DNA of 64,000 nt from NCBI RefSeq assembly GCF_029891575.1, contig NZ_JARZHF010000006.1:186001-250000 (forward strand), in the 5' to 3' direction. Below are positions 7,956 through 17,190 of this stretch, piece by piece. Positions within the stretch are counted from its first letter, which is position 1. The number at the start of each line of letters is the position of its first letter. This DNA is from Salipaludibacillus daqingensis (GTDB lineage Bacteria; Bacillota; Bacilli; Bacillales; Salisediminibacteriaceae). A model generated the notes under the pieces. It saw only the letters and a list, made by a program, of their open reading frames with translations, did not search any database and was not told where the DNA came from. The position numbers were made by a program, and so were the translations under genes.

Positions 7956-8849
7956 TTACTTTTTCCTCACTACTTTCGGGTCTAGAGCATCCCGCAATCC
8001 GTCACCGAGGAAATTGTATGCCAATACGATAAGCGTAATCGCCACACCCGGTAATATTCCGAGAATAGGTGCTGTCCATATATACTGCTGAGCATTTTGA
8101 AGCATGTTCCCCCATGTAGGAGTCGGTGGCTGAATTCCGAGTCCGAGATAACTGATTGCACTCTCTGTTAGGATCGCCCAGGCAATACAAAGAGTTCCGG
8201 CAACAATGATGGAGGGATAAATTTGTGGGATAACATATCGTATTAAAATCCGTAGTGGCGAAGCTCCGGCTGCATTGGCAGCTTCCACGAACTCATACTG
8301 TTTCCATTTCAATGTTTCGCCATAGACTACTCTTGCAATTTCCATCCAAGAAGATACAGCGATGACGATCACAACCATGACAGGGCTTGTGCCAAGTACG
8401 GTCAAGGCAACTAGAACAAAGAAAAAGTTTGGTATCGCCATCATTGCTTCTGTAATTCTCATTAAAATCGATTCGACTACTTTATTGAAGAATCCGGCAC
8501 ACGCTCCAACAACAACTCCGAGGAAAACGGAAAACAGCATGGAGGTGAGTCCGACTAAGAGTGTCACTCTGCCGCCATGAAGGATCCTTGCCAAAACGTC
8601 CCTTCCTATTTCATCTGTTCCCATAGGTGTCTGTAAGCTCCAACCTGTAAGAGCCCCATGGGTAGTCAATGCCTCAGGACTCACTCTCCAAATAAGCGGA
8701 CCTATAAAGACTAGCAAATGAAGCGCAATGATAAATAGGAAGGCTGCGAATGCAATATTATTTTTGCGCAACCTACTGAAGACAGTAGACTTTACCTGCT
8801 TTTGTTTAGGTGTTGGAACTGTGTCGATCAATGTGGAAGCAGACTTCAT
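7956..8849 (-). CDS. Dipeptide/oligopeptide ABC transporter permease (DppC/OppC type)
   Basis: About 297 residues with six hydrophobic segments; the first follows a cytoplasmic N-tail. The permease EAA loop, EAANAAGASPLRILIRYVIP, lies about residue 200 and docks onto the ATPases. The open frame extends to a GTG at 8858, but that GTG is part of the GAGGTG ribosome binding site, so an ATG at 8852 or 8849 is the better start. Nine bases separate it from the upstream OppB stop. Family assignment is firm; the specific peptide is not known. Confidence 0.92.
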   Translation of the reverse strand: MKSASTLIDTVPTPKQKQVKSTVFSRLRKNNIAFAAFLFIIALHLLVFIGPLIWRVSPEALTTHGALTGWSLQTPMGTDEIGRDVLARILHGGRVTLLVGLTSMLFSVFLGVVVGACAGFFNKVVESILMRITEAMMAIPNFFFVLVALTVLGTSPVMVVIVIAVSSWMEIARVVYGETLKWKQYEFVEAANAAGASPLRILIRYVIPQIYPSIIVAGTLCIAWAILTESAISYLGLGIQPPTPTWGNMLQNAQQYIWTAPILGILPGVAITLIVLAYNFLGDGLRDALDPKVVRKK

Positions 8850-8867
8850 CATTTTCACCTCATTTAG

Positions 8868-9821
8868 CTAGACATTTTTTACCCTTGGGTCTATTTTTGA
8901 GTAAACGAGATCGACAAGTAAATTACACACGATCACGACGATTGTTACAAACATGGTAACTCCCATGACCAATGGGTAGTCTCTTCCTTGCGCTGCTTGA
9001 ATAATTAATGAGCCAATACCTGGCCAACCAAAAATGGCTTCTGTAATGACAGCCCCACTAAGCAAACGCGGAATTAACACGCCAATAATGGAAACTACCG
9101 GAATTAATGCATTTTTAAGCGCATGGACGTAAATGACATAGCGCTCTTTGGCACCTTTTGCCCTTACAGTTCGAATATAGTTTTGGTTGACTACTTCTAA
9201 CATAGAAGAGCGAGTGAAACGGACAATGTTAGGTAATATAGTGGTAGATAAAATTAGCACTGGCATGAAAAGGTAGCTTAACCATCCGAGGAGGGAGAAA
9301 TTCTCACCTCTTGCATCTGCCCCAACTCCAGAAGAAGGTAACCATCCAAGCTGAACAGAAAATAATAAAATGAGCATTAAACCGAGCCAAAAAGCAGGGA
9401 TGGATAATCCGATTACACTAATAAAATTGATGGCATGATCTCGGAGGCTTCCTCGTTTCACGGCAGAGATGATCCCAAACAAGATACCAAAAGAAACGGC
9501 GAACAAGATAGTAAATAATGTGAGTTCAATGGTGTAAGGGATTCGACTTAAAATCCGTTCTAGGACGGGTTCGCTCGTAGAAAAGGAGACACCGAAATCA
9601 CCAGTCACAGCACTACCAAGCCATTGAGCATAACGAACCACTACAGGCTCATCCAATCCGAGTTGCGTGATAATCGCCTGTCGTTCTGCTTCTGAGGCAT
9701 CCATTCGCATCGCAGCGGAAGGTCCGCCAGGTGCTAGATTGATAAGAAAAAAGGTAATTACGGAAACGATAAGTAGTAACACAATGCTTTGGCCGAGGCG
9801 GTTCAGCAAAAAACGGCTCAT
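8868..9821 (-). CDS. Dipeptide/oligopeptide ABC transporter permease (DppB/OppB type)
   Basis: 317 residues. It has the DppB N-terminal signature (RFLLNRLGQSIVLLL), then the extracellular loop beginning NLAPGGP and six membrane segments. The EAA-like loop (VRAKGAKERYVIYVHALKNA, about 220) couples to the ATPase. It pairs with the downstream DppC-type permease. Its ribosome binding site is AAGGGG. A hairpin at 9853-9893 sits just upstream, between this gene and the binding-protein gene. Confidence 0.93.
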   Translation of the reverse strand: MSRFLLNRLGQSIVLLLIVSVITFFLINLAPGGPSAAMRMDASEAERQAIITQLGLDEPVVVRYAQWLGSAVTGDFGVSFSTSEPVLERILSRIPYTIELTLFTILFAVSFGILFGIISAVKRGSLRDHAINFISVIGLSIPAFWLGLMLILLFSVQLGWLPSSGVGADARGENFSLLGWLSYLFMPVLILSTTILPNIVRFTRSSMLEVVNQNYIRTVRAKGAKERYVIYVHALKNALIPVVSIIGVLIPRLLSGAVITEAIFGWPGIGSLIIQAAQGRDYPLVMGVTMFVTIVVIVCNLLVDLVYSKIDPRVKNV

Positions 9822-9852
9822 ACGACTGCATCCCCTTTTTGATCAATTAGGA

Positions 9853-9893
9853 AGGGCCATCTCCATTCCCTCGTATCTGGCGGAGATGGCCCT
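9853..9893 (-). promoter_or_regulatory. Intercistronic hairpin between binding-protein and permease genes
   Basis: A 12-bp perfect stem (AGGGCCATCTCC with GGAGATGGCCCT) and 17-nt loop sit between the substrate-binding gene and oppB, without a strong T-run. In peptide transporter operons such hairpins typically stabilise or attenuate the message so the binding protein exceeds the permeases; inferred here. Confidence 0.7.
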
Positions 9894-9983
9894 AAGAATA
9901 TACGTGAAAATACTACGTGTTGCAGGGAAAATGTTGTAAGAAATTAAGTCAAATCTAATTTTTCCGTGCAAGACAAGCGACTC

Positions 9984-11681
9984 TTATTCTTGTAAATACC
10001 ACTCGTTTATATAATGAAGCGCATCGCCAAAAGCGAGTTCAGGGACACCTTGCAAGCTGTCTATTCTGATCTGAGCTTCCTGTGGATACCATAAGAATAG
10101 GTACGGTTGTTCTACTGCCATTAATTCCTGAAGTTCTTGATAAATCTCGACTCTATCCGCTACTTCACTTTCTTGCGATCCGGCTTCTAACAACGCGTCC
10201 ATTTCGTCATTTTGATAACCAGGAATATTATTGCCTGTCCCTGCATTTGAGGAATGAAGGTAAGCGTATAAGTCAGGATCTGCTGGGTATCTCCACCAGT
10301 TCAGACTCATTTCATAATCTCGATCAATCACAACTTTATCGATCATCGTATTCCATTCCATCGTTTCGAGGTTTATATCAAATCCAACCGCAATTAAATA
10401 CTGTTGAACAAGCTGAGAGATGGGCTCCAAGTCACCTTGAATACCAATTTCAAAATCGATTTCAAACGTTTCCCCGTCTCGTTCAAGAATCCCATCCTCA
10501 TTTTGTTCCCAACCAGCTTCAGCTAGAAGCTCAATAGCGCGATCAGGATCGTACTCAAGTCCTGGAACGTCTGGGTTATAATATTCCTCTAAGGCAGGGG
10601 CAATACCATGATTGGCAATGGTTCCAAATCCTTGTAACGTCGTATCGATTATATTTTGGCGGTCAATCGCATGGACCATCGCTTGACGAACTTCCGTATC
10701 TTGAAAACGTTCATCTTCTTGGTTTAGACTGATCCAAAAGAAGCGTGGTGTTTCTCGGGATAAGACATCTATGCCTTCTGTATTTTCTAATTGTTCGACA
10801 GAAGCTAAATCATCCAAAGCGAAAATGGAAAGTTCGCCACTCATGATTTGTGCAACGTGCGTGTTTACGTCAGAGAGGACGCGGTATTCCACTTCATCTA
10901 GCAGGGCAGTTTCTCCGTGGTAATCGTCGTAGCGTTCTAGCAAGACGCTTTGTCCGGAAGTGTACTCACTCATTTTGAATGGTCCTGTTCCAATTGGATT
11001 GTCCTTGTTAAAGGAGTTAACACTCCACGGATCTTCTTCTCCTTCAAAAATATGCTTCGGAATGATCTCCGTGTTAAAACTCAAGTAAGCTGGCATCGCC
11101 GCAACGGGAGAATTCATATGGAAGATAACCGTGTGATCATCGACGGCCTCCACTTCATTTACTTCATTAAAGTAAGAAGAGTTATTTGCTCCTAGCTCGT
11201 CATTTAACGTAATTTCGTTAAATGTGAAGGCCACGTCTTCAGCTGTGAAAGGTTCTCCATCGTGCCAAAGAACATCATCTCTCAGGTGAAAGGTCCATTC
11301 CAATTGGTCATCGGAAGTTTCCCAATCCTCGGCTAAATCTCCTTCTGGGACAAGGTCTAAGCCTGGCTTTGTCAGACCGGAGAAGAGAACTCGGTTAATG
11401 ACGTTTGACTCTGCAAACGCATTTGGGTGCCAAGGGTTAAACGTTGGATCAGCTACGATAGGAATGGATACTCGGCCTCCAGGCTCACCGGCTGCTACCT
11501 CAGAATCGTTCGTATTCGTCTCACTGTCATTTGTGTTGTTCCCATTAGTTTCGGAGCTTTCATTATTAGATGCTCCAGCGTTGTTCGTAACGTCTCCGTC
11601 ATCATTGTTGTCGAAGGAACACCCTGCTGCCAAAAACAGAAGAGAAGTTATTGAGAACGCTATCCACAGAACCTTTTTCAT
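9984..11681 (-). CDS. Extracellular peptide-binding lipoprotein (SBP family 5)
   Basis: About 565 residues. The ATG at 11681 is preferred: AAGGAGG precedes it, and MKKVLWIAF leads directly into a signal peptide with lipobox LAAGC, whereas the longer frame adds 21 unlikely residues. After the Cys comes an Asn/Asp/Glu-rich linker (about 45 residues) typical of haloalkaliphile surface proteins, then the family 5 solute-binding fold (WHDGEPFTAEDVAFTF, NPIGTGPF, AIDRQNII). It delivers peptides to the OppB/OppC permeases. Ligand unknown; the neighbouring M19 dipeptidase suggests dipeptides. Confidence 0.92.
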   Translation of the reverse strand: MKKVLWIAFSITSLLFLAAGCSFDNNDDGDVTNNAGASNNESSETNGNNTNDSETNTNDSEVAAGEPGGRVSIPIVADPTFNPWHPNAFAESNVINRVLFSGLTKPGLDLVPEGDLAEDWETSDDQLEWTFHLRDDVLWHDGEPFTAEDVAFTFNEITLNDELGANNSSYFNEVNEVEAVDDHTVIFHMNSPVAAMPAYLSFNTEIIPKHIFEGEEDPWSVNSFNKDNPIGTGPFKMSEYTSGQSVLLERYDDYHGETALLDEVEYRVLSDVNTHVAQIMSGELSIFALDDLASVEQLENTEGIDVLSRETPRFFWISLNQEDERFQDTEVRQAMVHAIDRQNIIDTTLQGFGTIANHGIAPALEEYYNPDVPGLEYDPDRAIELLAEAGWEQNEDGILERDGETFEIDFEIGIQGDLEPISQLVQQYLIAVGFDINLETMEWNTMIDKVVIDRDYEMSLNWWRYPADPDLYAYLHSSNAGTGNNIPGYQNDEMDALLEAGSQESEVADRVEIYQELQELMAVEQPYLFLWYPQEAQIRIDSLQGVPELAFGDALHYINEWYLQE

Positions 11682-11697
11682 CGTGTTTTCCTCCTTT

Positions 11698-12918
11698 TTA
11701 TTTTGCCCAAGTTTCTTCACAAATGCGGAAGATGTTTCCGCCAACTACTTTACGGACATCTTCTCTGGAATACCCATGTTTTACTAACCAGCGGACAATA
11801 TTTGGAAACACTTCGGAAGGGTTTTCTAACCCTTTGACATAGTCGACTTTTTCAAAGCTAGGTCCCTTATGAGAGCTTGCTATGGAAAGTTGTCGGGAGA
11901 AAACGTTGTGCAGAGCGACGTGGTCACCGAAAAGTGTATCTGTGCCAAATGCAACATGATCAATACCTACAAGGTCTACGAGGTATTCAAAGTGCTCCAT
12001 GAAAGACTCAATATTATGCTTTGGGTGGTTAGCGGTAATTGTTGTATGAGGAGCGGCTTCTACTGCGATGACACCGCCTTTCTCTGCACAAGCTTTAATG
12101 ACGTGATCGGGCTTCATACGATTCGTGTTCCATAAAGATCTTGCTCCTACATGAGTCATCGAGATTGGTTTCGTACTTGTTTCGATCGTATCTAATGCTG
12201 TTTGATCACCGGAATGAGAGACATCGATGGTGATTCCAAGTTTGTTCATTCGTGCTACCGCTTGCTTGCCAAACACCGTTAACCCGCCGTCATTGGGTTC
12301 GCGGAGTCCTGCACCAAGTTGATTAGCTTCAGAGTAGGCAATCCCCATACACCGCACACCGAATCCGTATAACACATCGAGGCGATCCAATTCATTTTCA
12401 ATCATGGTAGATGCTTCTAAAGAAGCGACAAAAGCTACCTTTCCTTCTTTTTTGGCACGGTATAAGTCACTTATTCGCTCCGCTTTAATGACCATATCCT
12501 GATGAGCGATGTCGCTAAAGCGAATACCTAAATCGTGAATCACGTCAGACCATTTCCAACCAGCCTGTGACGTAATCATCGCAGTGCCATCCATGAAATT
12601 TTCGAAAATCACGTCCATACCGGAGACACTCACACCTTCATAGCCTGTCCAATCACGGCCTTGGCGGCGGAATTCGAAAATTTGTGAGACATCTTCCGGA
12701 CAAATAAAGGTGTGTTCGTGCATGGAGGCAATGTTTTCTTCATCTAGTATCTTTCTTACTTCTTCTTCTTGCTCCTCACTTACTTCATAGTGATAAGCGG
12801 GAACTCTCTCAATTTCTTTCGCTAGCTTATAGGGTTGATAATCTACACCTTCTTCTAAATACTGAAATGATTTGTAGCCATCATATTTTTTGGCATTTGC
12901 GACTTTTTGAGTTTTCAT
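11698..12918 (-). CDS. Membrane dipeptidase-like peptidase (family M19)
   Basis: 406 residues of the renal dipeptidase (M19) amidohydrolase fold, a zinc enzyme that hydrolyses dipeptides, including in known members D-amino acid or dehydro-dipeptides. Visible motifs are HEHTF (about 92, first metal pair), the central Glu in SLEAST, DVSHSGDQTALD and THVGARSLWNTNRM (metal His residues and substrate Arg), and FGTDTLF near 325. No signal peptide, so it acts in the cytoplasm despite the family name. It overlaps the upstream ATPase gene by 4 bp (ATGA), so it is an integral part of the uptake operon. Confidence 0.9.
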   Translation of the reverse strand: MKTQKVANAKKYDGYKSFQYLEEGVDYQPYKLAKEIERVPAYHYEVSEEQEEEVRKILDEENIASMHEHTFICPEDVSQIFEFRRQGRDWTGYEGVSVSGMDVIFENFMDGTAMITSQAGWKWSDVIHDLGIRFSDIAHQDMVIKAERISDLYRAKKEGKVAFVASLEASTMIENELDRLDVLYGFGVRCMGIAYSEANQLGAGLREPNDGGLTVFGKQAVARMNKLGITIDVSHSGDQTALDTIETSTKPISMTHVGARSLWNTNRMKPDHVIKACAEKGGVIAVEAAPHTTITANHPKHNIESFMEHFEYLVDLVGIDHVAFGTDTLFGDHVALHNVFSRQLSIASSHKGPSFEKVDYVKGLENPSEVFPNIVRWLVKHGYSREDVRKVVGGNIFRICEETWAK

Positions 12919-13988
12919 AGATTTACAGCTCCTTTGTCATTTTTCGAGATGCGTTCTTTCAAAGATTCTCCCTCTTCCAAAGGGTAATGGCACGCTACGT
13001 GATGACCGGGGCGAATCTCTTCTAGTTCGGGCAACAGTTCTGCGCATTTCTCAGTGGCTAGTGGGCAACGTGTTCGAAAGCGACATCCAGATGGTGGGTT
13101 TATTGGGGAAGGGACCTCCCCTTTTAGCACAATTCGTTCTCTTCTTGCAGCTGGGTCAGCATCGGGCACCGTAGAGAGCAACACAGCGGTATACGGATGT
13201 GCAGGATGGTCGAATAAATCATCTGTACCAGATAATTCAACCAATTTTCCCAAATACATCACTCCGACTCGATCGGAGATATGTCTGACGACGTTCAACC
13301 CGTGTGCGATAAATAATAACGTAAGTCCTAGTTCCTTTTTTAAACGAATTAATAAATTAATAATCTGTGATTGCACGGAGACGTCCAAAGCGGATACAGG
13401 TTCATCTGCTACGATGAATTCAGGATCAAGGGCAAGGGACCTGGCAATGCCGATTCTCTGACGTTGCCCTCCAGAAAATTCATGTGGGTAATTATCGATT
13501 CGATCAGGATCGAGCCCTACGAGTGCAAGTAATTCCTTTATTTTTTTTGTTCGGGCATCGCCAGTAGCGAGCTTGTGAATGGTTAACATTTCTCCAATGA
13601 CTTGTCCCACCGTAAAGCGAGGATTGAGGGAGCCAAAGGGGTCTTGATAAATCATTTGTACATGCTTTCGATAGGAGCGAAGTTCTTTTTTGGAGAGATC
13701 TGTGAAATTAACATCTCGCAAAAATACTTTTCCGCCAGTAGGTTCTTGCAACCTCAATAAATTTCTACCTAAAGTAGATTTACCGCAGCCTGATTCTCCA
13801 ACAAGACCAAGTGTTTCTCCTTTATAAATCTTAAAAGAAATGTCATCCACAGCTTTCACGACCTCAGGAGGACCGAAGATTTTCTTCTTTTTTAACGGAA
13901 AGTATTTCTGCAAATGCTCTACTTGGATCAGAACTTCTTCTGAAGATGGAGGAGTCTGGGTGTGGTCGGTTCCATGGACGACATTCAT
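12915..13988 (-). CDS. Peptide ABC transporter ATP-binding protein (DppF/OppF type)
   Basis: About 357 residues from the ATG at 13988, chosen because it follows GGGAG and forms an ATGA overlap with the stop of the upstream ATPase; the longer frame adds 35 residues antisense-like in composition. Walker [10 protein letters not shown], signature [14 protein letters not shown], Walker [12 protein letters not shown], and the C-terminal oligopeptide/dipeptide domain with Cys-rich [14 protein letters not shown] that binds an Fe-S cluster in some homologues. It forms the ATPase heterodimer with the next gene upstream. Confidence 0.93.
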   Translation of the reverse strand: MNVVHGTDHTQTPPSSEEVLIQVEHLQKYFPLKKKKIFGPPEVVKAVDDISFKIYKGETLGLVGESGCGKSTLGRNLLRLQEPTGGKVFLRDVNFTDLSKKELRSYRKHVQMIYQDPFGSLNPRFTVGQVIGEMLTIHKLATGDARTKKIKELLALVGLDPDRIDNYPHEFSGGQRQRIGIARSLALDPEFIVADEPVSALDVSVQSQIINLLIRLKKELGLTLLFIAHGLNVVRHISDRVGVMYLGKLVELSGTDDLFDHPAHPYTAVLLSTVPDADPAARRERIVLKGEVPSPINPPSGCRFRTRCPLATEKCAELLPELEEIRPGHHVACHYPLEEGESLKERISKNDKGAVNL

Positions 13989-14989
13989 GTTGTTTCTCCC
14001 TTCTCCAGTGTTCCGTTTCGCACTTCTTCCGCGTGCCAACAAGCGGCAAGGTGACCATAGTGATTTTCTAGTGGAGGCTCGACTTGTACACATTTTTCGG
14101 TTTTATAATGACATCTTGGCGCGAATCGACAACCAATGGGCATGGAATGAATTCCAGGAAGCGTACCTTCAATGGAAGGAAGTTCGACGCCTCGTTCACC
14201 AGACATTTTCGGTACAGATTCTAACAACCCTTTTGTATAAGGATGGAGCGTCTGCGAGAAAAGCTCTATGGTAGGAGCTACCTCAACAATTTTGCCCGCA
14301 TACATGACGATAATGCGATCGGAGACTTCTGCTGCGACGCCAATATCGTGGGTGATCAAAAGAATCGACATCTCCATTTCTTGTTTAATTGTTTTTAGTA
14401 GCTCTAAAATCTGTGCTTCAATCGTCACATCGAGAGCCGTTGTCGGTTCATCTGCAATGAGTAAATCAGGTTCACAGCCTAGTGCGATTGCGATCATGAC
14501 GCGTTGACGCATGCCACCGGATAGCTCATGAGGGTATTGTTTGAGTCTTTCTTCCGGCTGATTAATACCAACCAACTCGAGTAACTCAATCGCACGTTGT
14601 TTCGCTTTTTTACCTGAATAGGAACGATGAAAATAGAAAGTTTCCATGATTTGTTTGCCGATCGTAAACACAGGATTCAATGCAGTCATTGGTTCTTGGA
14701 AAATCATCGATATTTTTGATCCGCGAATGGAACGCATATCTTCATTAGATAAGGATGCGAGATCTTTGTCTTGAAAATGAATACTTCCGTCGATAATTTC
14801 GCCGTTTTCAAAGTCAACAAGACGCATGATACTGAGAGATGTTACGCTCTTTCCACTACCAGATTCTCCGACAATGCAGACCGTTTCTCCTTTGTTTACT
14901 TCGAATGAAATATTATCCACAGCTTTGACGAGCCCTTGCTCCGTCCGGTAGCCGGTTACAAGATTTTCAACTTTTAGTAATGGTTCCAT
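13985..14989 (-). CDS. Peptide ABC transporter ATP-binding protein (DppD/OppD type)
   Basis: 334 residues. Walker A GESGSGKSVTS, signature SGGMRQRVMIAIAL, Walker B LIADEPTTALD, and the C-terminal extension GCRFAPRCHYKTEKC. First structural gene of the peptide operon, 21 bp after the IclR regulator gene on the same strand. It pairs with the DppF-type ATPase downstream. Confidence 0.93.
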   Translation of the reverse strand: MEPLLKVENLVTGYRTEQGLVKAVDNISFEVNKGETVCIVGESGSGKSVTSLSIMRLVDFENGEIIDGSIHFQDKDLASLSNEDMRSIRGSKISMIFQEPMTALNPVFTIGKQIMETFYFHRSYSGKKAKQRAIELLELVGINQPEERLKQYPHELSGGMRQRVMIAIALGCEPDLLIADEPTTALDVTIEAQILELLKTIKQEMEMSILLITHDIGVAAEVSDRIIVMYAGKIVEVAPTIELFSQTLHPYTKGLLESVPKMSGERGVELPSIEGTLPGIHSMPIGCRFAPRCHYKTEKCVQVEPPLENHYGHLAACWHAEEVRNGTLEKGETT

Positions 14990-15010
14990 CAGAAGCCTCC
15001 TTACTTAAGA

Positions 15011-15802
15011 TCAATGAGATTCTGTAGCCAGCATCTCGGGACGTTTGACTGGAAAAGATAGTTTTGAGGAAAAGCGCTGTACTTTGTATTTACTTTCAAA
15101 CAGTAAATCAATTTTCTCAGTCGCAGCGCTCTCCGTTAACCTATAGCTCGGCCCGGCAATGGAAAGAGAAGCAATGACTCGATGTTGTGAATCGAATATT
15201 GGCACTGAGACCGCACTCACATCAGGAAATGTTTCGCCGGAGGAAAACAACCATCCTTGGTCTCGAATAACTTGTAGCTTATCGAAAAAAGATTGGTGAT
15301 CAGAAGTAGCGGGATGTCCAGATTCTTTGCCCATTTGATATACTTCTTCCTGCACCTCAACGGGTAGAAAAGCAAGTATCGTTCTGTGTGAAGCGCCGAT
15401 GTAAAGAGGGGACCGGCGTCCAATTGATTCAGCAAACCGTACATTTTGGTGACTTTCCGTGATCTTAAAATAAAGGCCGTAGAAATCATCAAGAATCGTA
15501 AAGACGACACTCTCCTCAGACTGATTTGTGAGCTCCGACATGATTGGTTCCAAAAGTTCTGTGATTTTAAGGTTGTCATCCATGATTCGACTAAATTCCA
15601 AAAATTTAAGCCCAAGCTCGTACTCTTTTGAATCCTTGTTCTGATAAATATAGCCACTCCTTTCAAATGTCGAAAGGATGCGATAGACGATACTATGGTT
15701 AATTTCCAACTCGCGGGCAAGTTCTCGCAATTTCCACTTCGGTTTCTCAGAGGTGAAAAATTCTAACACCTGGAGTGACTTCTCTAAAGTTTTTAAACTC
15801 AT
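15011..15802 (-). CDS. IclR family transcriptional regulator of the peptide operon
   Basis: About 263 residues from the ATG at 15802, which has GGGGGG seven bases upstream; the longer frame from 15874 is less likely. An N-terminal winged helix (KLRELARELEINHSIVYRILSTFERSGYI, here in two parts: KLRELARELEINHS and IVYRILSTFERSGYI) is followed by the IclR effector-binding domain (about 85-250) with ESIGRRSPLYIGASHRTILA. Its place at the head of the operon suggests it controls the downstream Opp/dipeptidase genes in response to a small molecule. Direction of control unknown. Confidence 0.9.
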   Translation of the reverse strand: MSLKTLEKSLQVLEFFTSEKPKWKLRELARELEINHSIVYRILSTFERSGYIYQNKDSKEYELGLKFLEFSRIMDDNLKITELLEPIMSELTNQSEESVVFTILDDFYGLYFKITESHQNVRFAESIGRRSPLYIGASHRTILAFLPVEVQEEVYQMGKESGHPATSDHQSFFDKLQVIRDQGWLFSSGETFPDVSAVSVPIFDSQHRVIASLSIAGPSYRLTESAATEKIDLLFESKYKVQRFSSKLSFPVKRPEMLATESH

Positions 15803-16080
15803 GTACCAACCCCCCATATTTATGAATTTAGTGGTTCTTAAATAGAACCGTTGTTTCTTTTTATTTTCAAACATAGTTTATAGTGCGATTCAATAAAAGT
15901 CAAACTATTTTGAAAAGTGAGTATATTTAGTTCGTGAGATTTTATAACAATAGTAAAACAGAAATATATGGAGTAAATGAAAGAAAAAAGCATTTCGGGG
16001 TTTTGTAGCCTTATTAATGGTTTCAATCGTCATTCCTTTTTCTTTTCTAACTTTGACGAATCGCTCCCCAATCAAAATGA
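15803..16080. other. AT-rich promoter region of the IclR/peptide operon
   Basis: No open frame with a ribosome binding site. It presumably carries the promoter and IclR operator. I could not single out the operator. Confidence 0.4.
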
Positions 16081-16102
16081 GCCATACGGAGGTCCGTATG
16101 GC
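16081..16102 (-). terminator. Palindromic hairpin after the PAS-STAS gene
   Basis: GCCATACGGA and TCCGTATGGC form a perfect 10-bp stem. On the minus strand it is followed by TCATTTTGATT, a weak T-rich tail, 23 bases past the PAS-STAS stop. Possible terminator. Confidence 0.6.
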
Positions 16103-16125
16103 TTGAAGTATATTAGAATTTACTG

Positions 16126-16908
16126 TCAGTTTTTATATAGCCGTTTTCTCTTATCCATGTGTCTGTTTTCTTCTTCTACATTCGAGTTCCGGAGCAATTC
16201 GTTAATTGCCTGGTGAAGTGTCTGGTAGGTGGAATACTTAGATAAGTGAGTGTATCTGCTATGAATGGACGGGACAATTTTTGGATGAATGCCTGAAAGA
16301 AACACTTCGACACCTAGTAACTTTAAGGTGCTCAACAGCTGTTCAATAATGTAGGCAAGTTGTTCGTCGATGGTATGCAACGAAGACAAGTCTATGGCTA
16401 GGTATTGAATGTTTAAATGACGGCATTGTTCTAATGTGTGATCAATGATAATATCTTTTTGGTCTTCTGTATTGATCGATAGAAGCGGTAGGATTCCTAC
16501 TTCTTTTGTCATTGGAATGATATTGATGGTCATCTCCTTGATCATTGCTTCTCGTTCTTCTTGTTGTTTCACCTCTTCCGTAACATCCTCAATCTGAGTC
16601 ATGACAAATTCAATCTCATTTTGTTCATCGTAATGAATTTTTGTCTGTACTCTTAACACCATTTTCCGGCCTTTCCACTCCATATGAACTTTCCTGAAAA
16701 TCATGTTTTGTTTAGCTTTCATCGCTTTAGAAGTCACACGGTTCTCAGATGTCGTGTTAGGAAAAATCTCATGAAGATGTTTCCCGTGCAATTCTTCAAA
16801 GGTCACATCGAATAAGTTCAAGTAAGATTCGTTCGCATATAATATGTGTAAATCTTTGTTCGTAATAATAATACTCTCTTCAAATAAATCCATCATTTCT
16901 TTAAACAT
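16126..16908 (-). CDS. PAS-STAS domain signalling protein (RsbR-like)
   Basis: 260 residues. The PAS domain (about 5-112; LHILYANESYLNLFDVTFEE, then FVMTQIEDVTEEV) is followed by a short helix and a STAS domain (about 135-240; HLNIQYLAIDLSSLHTIDEQ). This resembles RsbR/stressosome paralogues that feed the sigma-B cascade, but those usually have a non-haem globin or other N-domain and Thr phosphorylation sites; here the expected strand reads DLSSLHTID, so the phosphosite could be Ser or Thr. There are no RsbS/RsbT neighbours. Probably a sensory stress regulator; ligand unknown. Confidence 0.85.
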   Translation of the reverse strand: MFKEMMDLFEESIIITNKDLHILYANESYLNLFDVTFEELHGKHLHEIFPNTTSENRVTSKAMKAKQNMIFRKVHMEWKGRKMVLRVQTKIHYDEQNEIEFVMTQIEDVTEEVKQQEEREAMIKEMTINIIPMTKEVGILPLLSINTEDQKDIIIDHTLEQCRHLNIQYLAIDLSSLHTIDEQLAYIIEQLLSTLKLLGVEVFLSGIHPKIVPSIHSRYTHLSKYSTYQTLHQAINELLRNSNVEEENRHMDKRKRLYKN

Positions 16909-17009
16909 TTGAGTCTCCTCTTTTATTTAACATTCTTCCTAACAATACCCAAAATATAGGGGGGGTGAAACACAATTAGGGTGGTGCTTGCCACTCCACA
17001 ATTGATGTT

Positions 17010-17062
17010 GAGCGATAAGTAAGGTTAAATCCGAACACCTTTGCCTAAGGATTTACCTTCTA
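17010..17062. other. Inverted repeat upstream of the ribose operon
   Basis: AAGGTTAAATCC pairs with GGATTTACCTT (about 17020-17059) around a 16-nt loop, lacking a T-run. It lies between the divergently transcribed PAS-STAS and rbsR genes; role unknown. Confidence 0.4.
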
Positions 17063-17131
17063 TTATTTGGATTAAAATAAGGTTTAAAAAAAGCTTGCTT
17101 TTATTTGAAGAGTTGTGATAGATTCATATTA

Positions 17132-17145
17132 TGTAAGCGCTTTAT
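17132..17145 (+). promoter_or_regulatory. Putative cre site (CcpA) upstream of rbsR
   Basis: TGTAAGCGCTTTAT matches the cre consensus TGWAANCGNTNWCA at 12 of 14 positions and lies just upstream of the rbs promoter. Carbon catabolite repression of rbs by CcpA is known in B. subtilis; inferred here. Confidence 0.65.
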
Positions 17146-17153
17146 ATTTTTTA

Positions 17154-17188
17154 TTGACCTAAAATGTAAACGTTTAGATTTTGTCGGG
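17154..17188 (+). promoter_or_regulatory. rbsR promoter with embedded RbsR operator
   Basis: The LacI-type operator ATGTAAACGTTTAGATTTT (core TGTAAACGTTTA, 17165-17176) lies directly behind a TTGACC -35-like hexamer, where it would block polymerase. An identical block stands before rbsD at 18235-18256. Confidence 0.75.
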
Positions 17189-17190
17189 CG

